A stretch of DNA of 64,000 nt from NCBI GenBank assembly GCA_902574355.1, contig CACGNN010000002.1:99241-163240 (forward strand), in the 5' to 3' direction. The notes below the pieces were generated by a model. The model made no database searches. It was not told where the DNA came from and was given only the letters and a program-made list of their open reading frames with translations. The position numbers and the translations under genes are program-made. Source of the DNA: an uncultured SAR86 cluster bacterium. Lineage in GTDB: Bacteria > Pseudomonadota > Gammaproteobacteria > Magnimaribacterales > Magnimaribacteraceae. Shown here piece by piece: positions 28,697-38,076 of this stretch (positions within the stretch are counted from its first letter, which is position 1; each line of letters starts with the position of its first letter).

Positions 28697-29773
28697 ATGT
28701 CTAAAAACAGCGATCTATCTAAAATCAGAGACAAAATTGATTCTCTTGATAAACAAATACTATCTTTACTAAATGATCGTGCAGACCTAGCTATTCAAGC
28801 TGGGAAGGCTAAAGAAGATTCTGTTAAATATAAACCTGCCAGAGAATCTTCAATTTTAAAGAGGGTAATGGATTTAAATGAAGGACCTTTGGAGTCAGAA
28901 CAAGTCAAAAATGTTTTTAATGAGATAATTTCGAGTTGCAGATCAACTGAATCAACTTTCACACTATCTTATTTAGGTCCAGAAGGGACATTTTCAGAAT
29001 CAGCGCTTCAAGGTCAATTTGGTAAATCAGTTAACAAGATTCCTGAAGAGACCATACGCTCGATTTTTGAATCTGTTGATCGTGGAGAATCTGATTTTGG
29101 TATTGTGCCAATAGAAAACTCTACTGAAGGATCTGTTAATTCCACTTTGGATTGTCTAAGTGAGTTTAATCTTAAAATTTGTGGGGAGATAGAAATGGAA
29201 ATCCATCATAATCTACTGGGACATAACAAACCATTGCCTAAAAATGGATTTGAGATTCACGCTCATGAACAAACTCTCGGACAATGCAGAGTATGGTTAG
29301 AGTCTTATTGTCCGGGAGTGAAATTAGTAAGTGTAAGTAGTAATGCGCAAGCAGCATCAAACGTAACGGAAGATAATACAGTCATTGCTATTGCAGGAGA
29401 ACTCGCTGCAAAGAAATATGGTCTAGATATCCTTAGTAAGGATATTGAAGATTATTCGAGCAATACAACACGTTTTTTAACTATAGGTAATATAGAATCG
29501 GGACAAACTGATTCTGATAAAACATCTATTATGGCTACCACTAAGAATGAAGAGGGTGCTCTCTATTCTTTACTGGAGCCCTTTAATAAATTAAATGTTA
29601 ACTTGTCTCACTTGACTTATAGACCTTCAAAAGTAAACAAGTGGCAGTATTCATTCTTTATAGATTTTGACGGACACAAAGACGAGGACCTCTTAAAAGA
29701 ATTATTATCAAGCCTAGCCAACAAGGAAATCGAAGTAAAGATTCTTGGTTCTTATCCCAAATCATTAGGTTAA
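28697..29773 (+). CDS. pheA: bifunctional chorismate mutase / prephenate dehydratase
   Basis: This two-step enzyme makes phenylpyruvate from chorismate. In its 358 residues, an AroQ-type chorismate mutase occupies about 1-90 (IRDKIDSLDKQILSLLNDRA). The dehydratase domain follows with LGPEGTFSESAL, GIVPIENSTEGSVNSTLD, and NTTRFLTIG with the catalytic Thr. A C-terminal ACT domain (about 275-358) carries the LSHLTYRPSK segment that binds Phe for feedback inhibition. It lies 6 bp after serC. Confidence 0.95.
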   Translation: MSKNSDLSKIRDKIDSLDKQILSLLNDRADLAIQAGKAKEDSVKYKPARESSILKRVMDLNEGPLESEQVKNVFNEIISSCRSTESTFTLSYLGPEGTFSESALQGQFGKSVNKIPEETIRSIFESVDRGESDFGIVPIENSTEGSVNSTLDCLSEFNLKICGEIEMEIHHNLLGHNKPLPKNGFEIHAHEQTLGQCRVWLESYCPGVKLVSVSSNAQAASNVTEDNTVIAIAGELAAKKYGLDILSKDIEDYSSNTTRFLTIGNIESGQTDSDKTSIMATTKNEEGALYSLLEPFNKLNVNLSHLTYRPSKVNKWQYSFFIDFDGHKDEDLLKELLSSLANKEIEVKILGSYPKSLG

Positions 29774-29776
29774 TTT

Positions 29777-30865
29777 ATGGATTTAAAAAAATTAGTCAAC
29801 AAAGGAGTAGATAGTCTCAGTCCTTATGAACCTGGCAAGCCAATTGAAGATCTAGAAAGGGAAATTGGAATCAAGAATGCAATTAAACTAGCAAGTAATG
29901 AGAATCCCATAGGCCCAAGTCCAAAGGTTTTGCAATCAATAGATGTAATATTGAAAGAAACCCATAGATATCCAGATGGGAATGCAACTAGGCTGAAAGA
30001 CAGTATTTCTAAAAAATTTAATACTTCACCAAATCAAGTGACAATCGGTAATGGATCTAATGACATAATTGAGTTTATTGCTCGCAGTTTTTTAGGGCCA
30101 GATGATAGTGCTATTTATTCTGAACATGCATTCGCTGTTTATCCACTAGTCGTTAGAGCTGTTGGAGCAAAAGGCATAGAAGTCCCGGCTAAAGACTTTT
30201 CTCATGATCTGAAAGCGATGCTCAAGGCAATAGAAGAAAATACAAAATTAATCTTTATAGCTAATCCTAATAATCCAACTGGTTCTTTTATTGAGCTCGA
30301 TGAGTTACTGGATTTTTTAGAAAAAGTGCCCGAACAAATAATAGTATTATTAGATCAAGCTTATTTTGACTACTCTTCGTTCGAAACTAGAGATGCTAAT
30401 TTTGATATTTTAAAAAAATTTCCAAATCTTGTAATGAGTAGAAGTTTTTCCAAAGCTTATGGCCTTGCCGGATTTAGAGTTGGCTTCTCTGTTTCATCAG
30501 AAGATATAGCTAATTACCTTAATAGAGTTAGACAACCATTTAATGCTAATTCTCTTGCTCTATATGCTGCAGAGAAAGCTTTGGAAGATGACGAATACAT
30601 GAATCAATGCCTTCAACTCAACTCTGAGCAAAAGAAAGTACTTTATGAGGGTCTTAATTCTCAAGGATACGAGTATCTCCCCAGTAGAGCAAATTTTATA
30701 TCCTTTGACTGCAAGAAAGATTCAAAAGATGCCTTTAATAAATTACTTCATGAAGGAGTAATAGTTAGATCCTTGGGCGTGTATAAAATGCCAAATTTTT
30801 TAAGAGTCTCCATAGGTTTGCCGGAAGAAAATCTTCTTTTTCTAGAGAAATTAAAACTAACTTAG
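29777..30865 (+). CDS. hisC: histidinol-phosphate aminotransferase
   Basis: The 362-residue PLP aminotransferase of fold type I has the HisC features IKLASNENPIGPSPKVL, HRYPDGNATRLKDSI, ANPNNPTGSFI, DQAYFDYSS and the PLP Lys in SRSFSKAYGLAGFRVGF. Between pheA and tyrA it probably also transaminates aromatic keto acids, as HisC2-type enzymes do in several species. That dual role is inferred from position. No other his genes are in the window. Confidence 0.9.
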   Translation: MDLKKLVNKGVDSLSPYEPGKPIEDLEREIGIKNAIKLASNENPIGPSPKVLQSIDVILKETHRYPDGNATRLKDSISKKFNTSPNQVTIGNGSNDIIEFIARSFLGPDDSAIYSEHAFAVYPLVVRAVGAKGIEVPAKDFSHDLKAMLKAIEENTKLIFIANPNNPTGSFIELDELLDFLEKVPEQIIVLLDQAYFDYSSFETRDANFDILKKFPNLVMSRSFSKAYGLAGFRVGFSVSSEDIANYLNRVRQPFNANSLALYAAEKALEDDEYMNQCLQLNSEQKKVLYEGLNSQGYEYLPSRANFISFDCKKDSKDAFNKLLHEGVIVRSLGVYKMPNFLRVSIGLPEENLLFLEKLKLT

Positions 30866-30871
30866 AGTTAG

Positions 30872-31753
30872 ATGAGCAACATAAAAGAATTTGATAGTAT
30901 CTTAATTGTTGGTTTAGGACTAATCGGTGGATCGATTGCGAAGAAAATCAAAGAGATTGATTATTCAGCAAATGTATATGGGTTTGAAAAAAATCTAGAA
31001 ATACTCAAAGAAGCAAATAAAAAAGGTCTCGTGACCAATGACAAGGAAATTGATCTTAAAAACACTAAAAACCTATTAGTAATATTTTGCGTTCCAGTTT
31101 TGTCCTTCAAACAGGCTTTGAACTCTGTCAAAAAACACTTACCTTCACAAAATATAATATTTACTGACACTTTGAGTACAAAAACTGAAATTTTTAATAT
31201 CCTGTCAAATGAGTTTAGTGACATTTTAGGCAATTTTGTTTTATCCCATCCAATCGCAGGTTCTGAAAAAAGCAGTTTATATAATTCTAAGAAAGCTCTA
31301 TTTGAAAAGAAAGTGATCGTAATTTCTCCTCACGAAAAAAATAATCAGGATGATATCGATAAAGTCACTAATTTTTGGAGTTTGCTAGGATCATCTTCAA
31401 AGATTCTTTCCTACAAAGAGCATGACTTTTTGTTCTCTAAAACAAGTCATTTACCGCATGTAATATCTTACTCTCTAACTGAAAGCTTATTTAACAATTT
31501 AGGCGATAAAACTTTTGATTACTCTGGTGGAAGTCTGGAGGATTACACTCGTATTGCATCTAGCGATCCACTTATGTGGAAAGATATTATGATTTCTAAT
31601 CAGCAAAATATTTTGGAATCAATAGAAGAATTTGAAGAAAGTCTTACAAATTTAAAGAGTCTAATTAAGAAAAAAGATGAGAAAGCTCTAGTTGATTACT
31701 TTAATAGAGTAAAGATATTGAGAGATAATTCAGTCAAATCCGATGAACTTTAA
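30872..31753 (+). CDS. tyrA: prephenate dehydrogenase
   Basis: The 293-residue protein oxidatively decarboxylates prephenate to 4-hydroxyphenylpyruvate. It has the Rossmann motif ILIVGLGLIGGSIAKK, FCVPV, TDTLSTKTEI, the conserved His in SHPIAGSEKSSL and KTSHLPHVISYSLTESL. It is a monofunctional TyrA without a fused chorismate mutase, unlike Escherichia TyrA, which fits the separate mutase in PheA. Its 3' end overlaps aroA by 11 bp. Confidence 0.93.
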   Translation: MSNIKEFDSILIVGLGLIGGSIAKKIKEIDYSANVYGFEKNLEILKEANKKGLVTNDKEIDLKNTKNLLVIFCVPVLSFKQALNSVKKHLPSQNIIFTDTLSTKTEIFNILSNEFSDILGNFVLSHPIAGSEKSSLYNSKKALFEKKVIVISPHEKNNQDDIDKVTNFWSLLGSSSKILSYKEHDFLFSKTSHLPHVISYSLTESLFNNLGDKTFDYSGGSLEDYTRIASSDPLMWKDIMISNQQNILESIEEFEESLTNLKSLIKKKDEKALVDYFNRVKILRDNSVKSDEL

Positions 31754-33077
31754 AGTTAAGAAAGGAAAGGGTGTGAGGGGAGAAATAACAATTCCTGGGG
31801 ATAAGTCTATATCTCATAGGTCAATAATGTGTTCATCTCTAGCAGAAGGAAAATCAAAAATTTATGGATTCTTAGAAGGAGAAGATTGTTTAGCGACCAA
31901 ACTTGCCTTCCAAGATATGGGTATTAATTTTGAAACAAATAATGATGAAATAGTAGTTCATGGTTCAGGCTTATACGGATTGAAGGAACCAAAAAAAGAG
32001 ATTAATTTGGGTAATTCTGGAACATCTATTAGGCTGTTAAGTGGAATTTTATCTGCCCAGAAGTTTTCTTCAACTCTTATAGGAGACGAGTCTTTATCAT
32101 CTAGACCTATGAATAGAATCATAGAACCGCTGTCTCTGATGGGTGCAAATATCAAGTCTCAAAACTCTGGAAGACCGCCTTTAGAAATTGGAAAGTCAGA
32201 TATGCTTAATTCAATAAACTATGACCTTCCTATTGCGAGCGCTCAAGTGAAATCATGTATTTTATTTGCAAGTCTTTACTCTGAAGGAAAGACGATTGTT
32301 AGAGAAAAACAAACAACTCGTAACCACACAGAAATAATGTTTAAGCAATTTGGAGTACCTTTGAGTATTAGAGACATAGACGGTGGAAGAGATATAGAAA
32401 TGTATTCTCCATCTAACTTAAAAAGCACAGAAATAGATATTCCAGGAGACTTTTCCTCTGCAGCTTTCTTTATTTTGGCTGCGTTGATAATTCCAAATTC
32501 AAATCTAACTATTAAGAATGTAGGCATGAATGAAACGCGTACAGCATTATTAAATGCCTTTCAGGAAATGGGCGCTGAAATAGACATTGTTAACAAAACT
32601 GGAAATTTCGAACCTCGTGCTGATTTAAAAGTTAAATTCTCAAAACTAAAAGGTATAAATCTTGATACCAAGTTTGTACCTAATTTGATAGACGAATTAC
32701 CTGCCTTCTTTGTCGCCGCGGCAATGTCATCAGGTTCAACTGTTGTGAGGAATGCAGAAGAATTGCGACATAAAGAATCTGATAGATTAGAGGCTATGGG
32801 AGATGTTCTTAGATTACTTGGTGTTGATTTCAATATGTATCATGATGGAATGGATATAAATGGTCTTGATGATAATAATGATCTCAATTCTTTCAAAGGA
32901 GGGATGTTCGAATCTTTCGGTGATCACAGAATAGCGATGTCCTCAGCAATTGCATGCAGTCTTTTCGATCAGGAATCACTTATTCTAAATACTGATAATG
33001 TAAATACCTCATTTCCAACATTTTTGAATATTGCAGATCAAGTAGGCCTAGATATTAGTTTAGAAGAAAGTCCATGA
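31743..33077 (+). CDS. aroA: 3-phosphoshikimate 1-carboxyvinyltransferase (EPSP synthase)
   Basis: AroA transfers enolpyruvyl to shikimate-3-phosphate. The 444-residue protein has IPGDKSISHRSIMCSSLAEG, the LGNSGTSIRLLSGIL motif, SRPMNRIIEPL, RNHTEIMFKQFG, ESDRLEAMGDVLRLLG and FGDHRIAMSSAIA. The LGNSGTSIRLL segment has Ser where many class I enzymes have Ala (GNAGTAxR), a feature seen in class II-like, glyphosate-tolerant forms; tolerance is inference. It overlaps tyrA by 11 bp and cmk by 4 bp. Confidence 0.95.
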   Translation: MNFKVKKGKGVRGEITIPGDKSISHRSIMCSSLAEGKSKIYGFLEGEDCLATKLAFQDMGINFETNNDEIVVHGSGLYGLKEPKKEINLGNSGTSIRLLSGILSAQKFSSTLIGDESLSSRPMNRIIEPLSLMGANIKSQNSGRPPLEIGKSDMLNSINYDLPIASAQVKSCILFASLYSEGKTIVREKQTTRNHTEIMFKQFGVPLSIRDIDGGRDIEMYSPSNLKSTEIDIPGDFSSAAFFILAALIIPNSNLTIKNVGMNETRTALLNAFQEMGAEIDIVNKTGNFEPRADLKVKFSKLKGINLDTKFVPNLIDELPAFFVAAAMSSGSTVVRNAEELRHKESDRLEAMGDVLRLLGVDFNMYHDGMDINGLDDNNDLNSFKGGMFESFGDHRIAMSSAIACSLFDQESLILNTDNVNTSFPTFLNIADQVGLDISLEESP

Positions 33078-33736
33078 TACCAGTTATAACAATTGATGGT
33101 CCAAGTGGTGCAGGTAAAGGAACAATTGCCCAGATGCTTGCACTTGAACTGAATTGGAATATTTTAGATAGTGGAGCTTTGTATCGAACATTGGCTTATT
33201 TTATGAAGGAAAATACTATTAATTTAGAAAATTTCGAAGAAAACCAAAATTTATTAAAAGAGAGATTTAAAGTTTCATTTGATCCAGGAATACCAGGCGA
33301 GCCCGTAAAAGTTATGTTTGAAAATGAGGATATTACATCAATAATAAGAACAGAAAAGATGGCTAAATTAACTTCTACTTTAGCTTCAGAACCTGTGATA
33401 AGAGAGTTTATTAAGCCCTGTCAAAGAGATTTTATGAAGCTACCTGGTTTGATTGCAGATGGAAGAGACATGGGTACTGTTATTTTTTCTGATGCAAAAC
33501 ATAAAATCTTTCTGACTGCTTCAGTAGAAGAAAGAGCTAAAAGAAGACAAACACAGTTGAAAAGACAGGGTTTGGAGGTTAACATGCGCTCCCTTTTACA
33601 AGAGTTAATGGAGAGGGATAATAAAGATATGGAGAGAGAACATTCTCCATTAATCCCTGCTAGCGACTCTGTGTTAATTGATACAACTAATTTAAACCCT
33701 GAAGGAGTGGTTAAGGAAATAAAAACTTACCTTTAA
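33074..33736 (+). CDS. cmk: cytidylate kinase
   Basis: Cmk phosphorylates CMP and dCMP. The 220-residue protein has the P-loop ITIDGPSGAGKGTIAQML, LDSGALYRTLAYF, IADGRDMGTVIFSDAKHKIF and the lid segment ERAKRRQTQLKRQG, then RDNKDMEREHSPLIPASDSV. It overlaps the aroA stop by 4 bp and precedes rpsA, the conserved aroA-cmk-rpsA order. CMP recycling matters here because the nonulosonate genes at 48-63 kb use CTP and release CMP. Confidence 0.95.
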   Translation: MIPVITIDGPSGAGKGTIAQMLALELNWNILDSGALYRTLAYFMKENTINLENFEENQNLLKERFKVSFDPGIPGEPVKVMFENEDITSIIRTEKMAKLTSTLASEPVIREFIKPCQRDFMKLPGLIADGRDMGTVIFSDAKHKIFLTASVEERAKRRQTQLKRQGLEVNMRSLLQELMERDNKDMEREHSPLIPASDSVLIDTTNLNPEGVVKEIKTYL

Positions 33737-33744
33737 ATAAGAAT

Positions 33745-35430
33745 ATGGCAGCAAGCTTTGAACAACTATTAGACGAGAATTTAAGTACGGTAATTATGAA
33801 ACAAGGCAGTCTAGTGACTGGTATTGTTTTAGATATATTAGACAACCACATAGTGGTTCATGTGGGATTAAAATCTGAAGCAGTTGTTCAAATATCTGAG
33901 TTTTATAATGAATCAGGTGAATTAGAACTGGAAATAGGAGATGAGGTTCAGTTAACTTTAGAGGCTATTGAAGACGGGCATGGCAATACTCGTGTTTCTA
34001 GAGAAAAGGCTATTAAACAAGAAGTTTGGAAGAGAATAGAAGATTGTTTAGCTAAAGATTCAATTCTTAAAGGCCTCATAACAGGATCTGTGAAAGGTGG
34101 TATGACTGTAGATGTTCAGGGTATTAAAGCTTTTTTGCCGGGATCTCTAGCTGAAGCTGTGCCTACAAAAGATTTAGAGCATTTAGTAGGAAATTATGAA
34201 GAGTTTAAGGTTATCAAATTAGATAAAGATAAGAATAATGTAGTTCTGTCTAGAAAGGCAGTTCTACAAGAAGCTAATTCTGAGGAGAGAGAAAAATTAC
34301 TTTCAACGTTAGCTGAAGGACAAGTTATTAAAGGGATTGTCAAAAACTTAACAGACTACGGAGCTTTTGTTGACCTTGGTGGTATAGATGGTCTTCTTCA
34401 TATTACAGATATTTCATGGAGCAGAATCAATCATCCCTCAGAGGCCATTAAGATCGGAGAAAAGTTGGATGTGAAAATTATCAAATATGATGCTGAGGAA
34501 AAAAAGGTTTCACTTGGTATTAAACAATTAATAGATGATCCCTGGCTAGGCATAGAATCCAAATTCCCATTAAATACTTCCGTGATGGCAACTGTTACAA
34601 ATCTGACTGACTATGGATTTTTCGCGGAGATAGAGCAAGGGGTTGAGGGCTTGGTCCATGTTTCTGAAATAGATTGGACAAATAAAAATATACATCCCTC
34701 CAAGGTTGTTCAATTGAAAGATCAAGTTGAGGTTATGATTCTTGAAGTTGACGAAGAAAAGAGAAGAATATCTCTTGGATTAAAACAATTAACTGAAAAT
34801 CCATGGCAAGTATTTCAACACACACATAAAGAAGGAGATAGAGTTTCAGGTGCAATAAAATCTATAACTGATTTTGGCGTATTTATTGAACTTGATGGCG
34901 GTATAGATGGTTTAGTTCATCTTTCTGACATTTCTTGGGATGAAAGTGAAGAATCTGTAAGATTATTAAATAAAGGAGATGTGGTCGATGCGTTAGTTCT
35001 ATCCATAGAAGCTGACAGAGAAAGAATATCTCTTGGAATGAAGCAATTAGTATCTGATAGCTTTAGTGATTACATAGAAGTCAATAAAAAAGGATCAAGA
35101 GTTAGCGCCAAGATTTTAGGATCTACAGAAGATAGAGTAGATCTTGAGCTAAGCGAAGATGTAAAGGGATACTTGCCGATGAAAGATTATATAAATTCTA
35201 TGTCAGATACACCATTAGAAGAAGGCGATCATATAGAAGTTGTAATAGCTAATATAAATAGAAAAGAAAGAGAGATTATCCTCTCTCTAAGAGCATTAGA
35301 AAAACAAGAAGAAAAGAGTGCTTTAAAAGATAATGCTCTGAAGAACAAAGAGATAGAGGAAGCCACAAAGTCCAATATTGGTGATCTTATTAAAGCAGAG
35401 ATGCAAGATTCCGATAAAGAAGATGAATAA
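33745..35430 (+). CDS. rpsA: 30S ribosomal protein S1
   Basis: S1 binds mRNA on the small subunit. The 561-residue protein matches the six-domain S1 of Gammaproteobacteria (about 557 in Escherichia). S1-type OB repeats are evident, for example GSLVTGIVLDILDNHIVVHV, VKNLTDYGAFVDLGGIDGLLH, VTNLTDYGFFAEIEQGVEGLV and IKSITDFGVFIELDGGIDGL. The tail is Lys/Glu-rich. ihfB starts inside its last codons. Confidence 0.97.
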   Translation: MAASFEQLLDENLSTVIMKQGSLVTGIVLDILDNHIVVHVGLKSEAVVQISEFYNESGELELEIGDEVQLTLEAIEDGHGNTRVSREKAIKQEVWKRIEDCLAKDSILKGLITGSVKGGMTVDVQGIKAFLPGSLAEAVPTKDLEHLVGNYEEFKVIKLDKDKNNVVLSRKAVLQEANSEEREKLLSTLAEGQVIKGIVKNLTDYGAFVDLGGIDGLLHITDISWSRINHPSEAIKIGEKLDVKIIKYDAEEKKVSLGIKQLIDDPWLGIESKFPLNTSVMATVTNLTDYGFFAEIEQGVEGLVHVSEIDWTNKNIHPSKVVQLKDQVEVMILEVDEEKRRISLGLKQLTENPWQVFQHTHKEGDRVSGAIKSITDFGVFIELDGGIDGLVHLSDISWDESEESVRLLNKGDVVDALVLSIEADRERISLGMKQLVSDSFSDYIEVNKKGSRVSAKILGSTEDRVDLELSEDVKGYLPMKDYINSMSDTPLEEGDHIEVVIANINRKEREIILSLRALEKQEEKSALKDNALKNKEIEEATKSNIGDLIKAEMQDSDKEDE

Positions 35431-35701
35431 ATCTGACATAATTAAAAAATTTTCAGATAGCTCAGATACTCTTACTGAAGCGGACCTAGGTCAGGCAGTA
35501 AATTCTATATTAGCTCTTATTTCTGATTCTTTATCCAATGGAAATAGAGTTGAGGTTAGAAATTTTGGAACATTTTCAATTAGATTGCGAGAAAAGAGAT
35601 TATCAAGAAATCCAAAAACTGGAACTTCGGTTCTAGTTGACACAAAATATCATCCCTACTTCAGAGCCTCTAAGCACATAAAAGAATCTTTAAATAAATA
35701 A
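35423..35701 (+). CDS. ihfB: integration host factor subunit beta
   Basis: IHF is the DNA-bending heterodimer. The product is 92 residues from the ATG at 35423, close to the usual 94. It shows NKSDIIKKFSD, the hallmark VEVRNFGTFSIRLREKR and RNPKTGTSVLVDTKYHPYFR, which carries the DNA-intercalating Pro. A longer frame opens at 35378 but would put 15 unrelated residues in front, and the shorter start gives the family N terminus. It overlaps rpsA by 8 bp, keeping the rpsA-ihfB pairing. Confidence 0.93.
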   Translation: MNKSDIIKKFSDSSDTLTEADLGQAVNSILALISDSLSNGNRVEVRNFGTFSIRLREKRLSRNPKTGTSVLVDTKYHPYFRASKHIKESLNK

Positions 35702-35743
35702 AAAATAAGAAGTTGTATAGTATCCTTATTAAAAGAGGTATGA

Positions 35744-36355
35744 ATGTCACAGGATATGAAAAATACAGTCAAGCAAACATTTATCGATTCGATATCTGTT
35801 AAACAGCAGATCATAGATAATAAATCTTACGAAGTGCTGATAGAGGCTGGCAATATTATCGCTAATTCTATAGCCGATGGGGGTAAGTTACTACTTTGTG
35901 GTAATGGGGGTTCCGCAGCAGATGCACAGCACTTAGCGGCTGAGTTTTTAATAAGATTAACTTCGGATACAAATAGAGAAAGCATTCCTGCTCTTTCTTT
36001 AGCTCAAGATACATCTACGCTTACAGCATGTATAAATGATTATGGATCAGAGCATATATTTAAAAGGGTATTTGCTGGACTATCCTCAAAAGGTGATACT
36101 CTTCTAGCAATAACCACTTCCGGTAACTCTAAAAATATAATTGAGACTTTAAAGTTAGCCAAAAAGAAAGGCATCTATTCTTTAGGTTTCTTGGGTAATG
36201 GGGGAGGAGAGGCATTAGAGTACTGTGATTCTGCTTTTGTCGTTCCTGGAAAAGTAACTGCACGAATACAAGAAAGTCACATCACTGCTGGACATGCTCT
36301 ATTGCAATATATTGAAGACCTATTATTGATGAATGGTTGGTTAACAAAAGATTGA
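35744..36355 (+). CDS. gmhA: phosphoheptose isomerase (SIS domain)
   Basis: GmhA converts sedoheptulose-7-phosphate to heptose-7-phosphate for lipopolysaccharide inner core. The 203-residue SIS protein has LLLCGNGGSAADAQHLAAEF (with the catalytic-type Glu), LAITTSGNSKNIIETL and IQESHITAGHALLQYIEDL, where the His matches the catalytic His of GmhA. DiaA, a paralogue that regulates DnaA, is the alternative. The catalytic Glu and His favour the isomerase. It sits between ihfB and lapA, where Escherichia has no such gene. Confidence 0.8.
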   Translation: MSQDMKNTVKQTFIDSISVKQQIIDNKSYEVLIEAGNIIANSIADGGKLLLCGNGGSAADAQHLAAEFLIRLTSDTNRESIPALSLAQDTSTLTACINDYGSEHIFKRVFAGLSSKGDTLLAITTSGNSKNIIETLKLAKKKGIYSLGFLGNGGGEALEYCDSAFVVPGKVTARIQESHITAGHALLQYIEDLLLMNGWLTKD

Positions 36356-36357
36356 GA

Positions 36358-36585
36358 ATGGTCTTCTTTAGCATCGTCTTACTAATATTTATAGTATTAA
36401 TAGGAATATATTCGTTACTGATCCTGTCACTGAATAAATCGGTAGTCCATTTGGACTTACTATTTCTAGAATTCGATTTCCAGCTCGGTTATATAATATT
36501 ATCAGCTATTTTGTTAGGAATACTGATTGCAATTATTCTTGAGGTAATTTTCTTCTCTTCAAAGAGAAAAAATAAAGATGAGTGA
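36358..36585 (+). CDS. lapA: LapA-like two-helix membrane protein
   Basis: This small protein (75 residues from ATG 36358) has two hydrophobic helices separated by a short loop (VVHLDLLFLEFDFQLGY) and a basic C-terminal tail. That matches LapA/YciS, which acts with LapB in lipopolysaccharide assembly and LpxC control. The position downstream of rpsA-ihfB agrees with Escherichia synteny. An earlier ATG (36337) would overlap gmhA by 19 bp and is less likely. LapB, normally next, is absent from the window; pgi follows instead. Confidence 0.7.
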   Translation: MVFFSIVLLIFIVLIGIYSLLILSLNKSVVHLDLLFLEFDFQLGYIILSAILLGILIAIILEVIFFSSKRKNKDE

Positions 36586-38062
36586 GGTTAGGAAGCAAAT
36601 TCGTAATAAACTTTCCTTTCTTGGAAAGGATATTGCCAGTAGCCATATTTTGGAATTACAAAATCATAAAGACCTTGAAAAGAGAATTATTAGCACCGAT
36701 TTACTAGACTTTGATTACTCTAAGCAACGGATTACTGATGAGGCCATTGATTACCTTTTAGAGATACCTAATTTAATAAATCTACAAGACTCACTTGATA
36801 AATTATTTAGAGGCGACGTACGTAATCCATCTGAAGATAGGACTGTTTCTCATACACTTTATAGAGACAAAATTCTAAACAAAAAGTTTGAACTAATATC
36901 TACTGAAAGAAAAAGAATAAAGTCTTTTTTAGAAAAAAATTCTATAAGCTTAGATTTCAAAAATTTAATTTGCTTGAGCATAGGTGGATCTAGATTAGGA
37001 CCTGAATTGTTAAATGAGTTTCAAGCTTTAGATGGGTCTGTAAATATCTATTTCTGTTCTAGTTATGATCTTTTAGAGTTAAAAGATGTTCTTAGAAATT
37101 GTAACCAGAAAGAAACTATAATTTTCGCTTCCTCGCTGTCATTTGAAACATCTGAAATTATCAAAAATCTTGATTATGTAAAATCATGGTACGGAGAGAA
37201 ACCTGATATTGATTTTTATGAACATCTTTATGCCATCTCTGCAAACGTTTCATCTATGAACGCTTATGGCATTAAGAAGAGTAATCAGTTCCAAATTTTG
37301 GATTCTTTGGTCGGACGATTCTCACTATGGTCTTCTATAAGCCTACCTGCCTTTATAAATTCTAACTTTGACTCTTACCTCGACTTGCTTGAAGGTGCTC
37401 GTTTAGCTGACGAACATACGAATCATACTTCATGGGAATCAAATATCCCGGTAATGATGGCGTTATTAGGTGTATGGAATACCAACTCTCTTAATATAAA
37501 TAACCACGGTATATTCACTTATAATTTTCGGTTACGTTCGTTTACGAAATATATTTCTCAACTTTCGATGGAGAGCAACGGAAAATCTATAAATTTCAGA
37601 TCAGAAGAATCGCATTTTTTGACTTCTCCTTTAATATGGGGTGGTTATGGCATTGAATTACAACACTCTACCTTTCAGTGGCTAATGCAAGGTAAAACAG
37701 AAACTTCTTGCGATTTTATTGGCTTAAATAATGGAGAAAACGAAACAGTTGATTCTTATGAGATGCTCCTGTCTCAAGTCTTGGCGATGACTCAAGGGAA
37801 AGAAGACAGAGAAAGTCCATTCAAGTCAGTCAAAGGAAATAATCCATGTTCGATTTTAAAAATTCAATCTATCGATCTCAGAAGTTTAGGATTTTTAATA
37901 GCTTTATACGAACATAAAGTCTTTATTGAAGCTTCTATATTGGGCATAGATCCTTTTGACCAATGGGGTGTTCAATTAGGAAAAAAACTAGCTTGGGATG
38001 CAAAAAGTAACAGAAAACTTTTGGAAGATAATTTTTCATCAAGTCTTCTACCTAAATCCTAG
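36578..38062 (+). CDS. pgi: glucose-6-phosphate isomerase (diverged)
   Basis: Pgi interconverts glucose-6-phosphate and fructose-6-phosphate. The 494-residue protein is shorter than the Escherichia form (549) and visibly diverged, but keeps the active-site landmarks. These are LSIGGSRLGPELL, VGRFSLWSSISLP, the catalytic Glu in QLSMESNGKSI, the His in GIELQHSTFQWLMQG and the Lys in FDQWGVQLGKKLA. It overlaps lapA by 8 bp and precedes manC, so fructose-6-phosphate made here can feed mannose activation. Confidence 0.88.
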   Translation: MSEVRKQIRNKLSFLGKDIASSHILELQNHKDLEKRIISTDLLDFDYSKQRITDEAIDYLLEIPNLINLQDSLDKLFRGDVRNPSEDRTVSHTLYRDKILNKKFELISTERKRIKSFLEKNSISLDFKNLICLSIGGSRLGPELLNEFQALDGSVNIYFCSSYDLLELKDVLRNCNQKETIIFASSLSFETSEIIKNLDYVKSWYGEKPDIDFYEHLYAISANVSSMNAYGIKKSNQFQILDSLVGRFSLWSSISLPAFINSNFDSYLDLLEGARLADEHTNHTSWESNIPVMMALLGVWNTNSLNINNHGIFTYNFRLRSFTKYISQLSMESNGKSINFRSEESHFLTSPLIWGGYGIELQHSTFQWLMQGKTETSCDFIGLNNGENETVDSYEMLLSQVLAMTQGKEDRESPFKSVKGNNPCSILKIQSIDLRSLGFLIALYEHKVFIEASILGIDPFDQWGVQLGKKLAWDAKSNRKLLEDNFSSSLLPKS

Positions 38063-38076
38063 TCTATAATCTTTGT

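Noticed and set aside
35378..35422. Extended N terminus for ihfB
   Set aside because: The extra 15 residues come from the rpsA overlap in another frame; the ATG at 35423 gives the normal family start and length.
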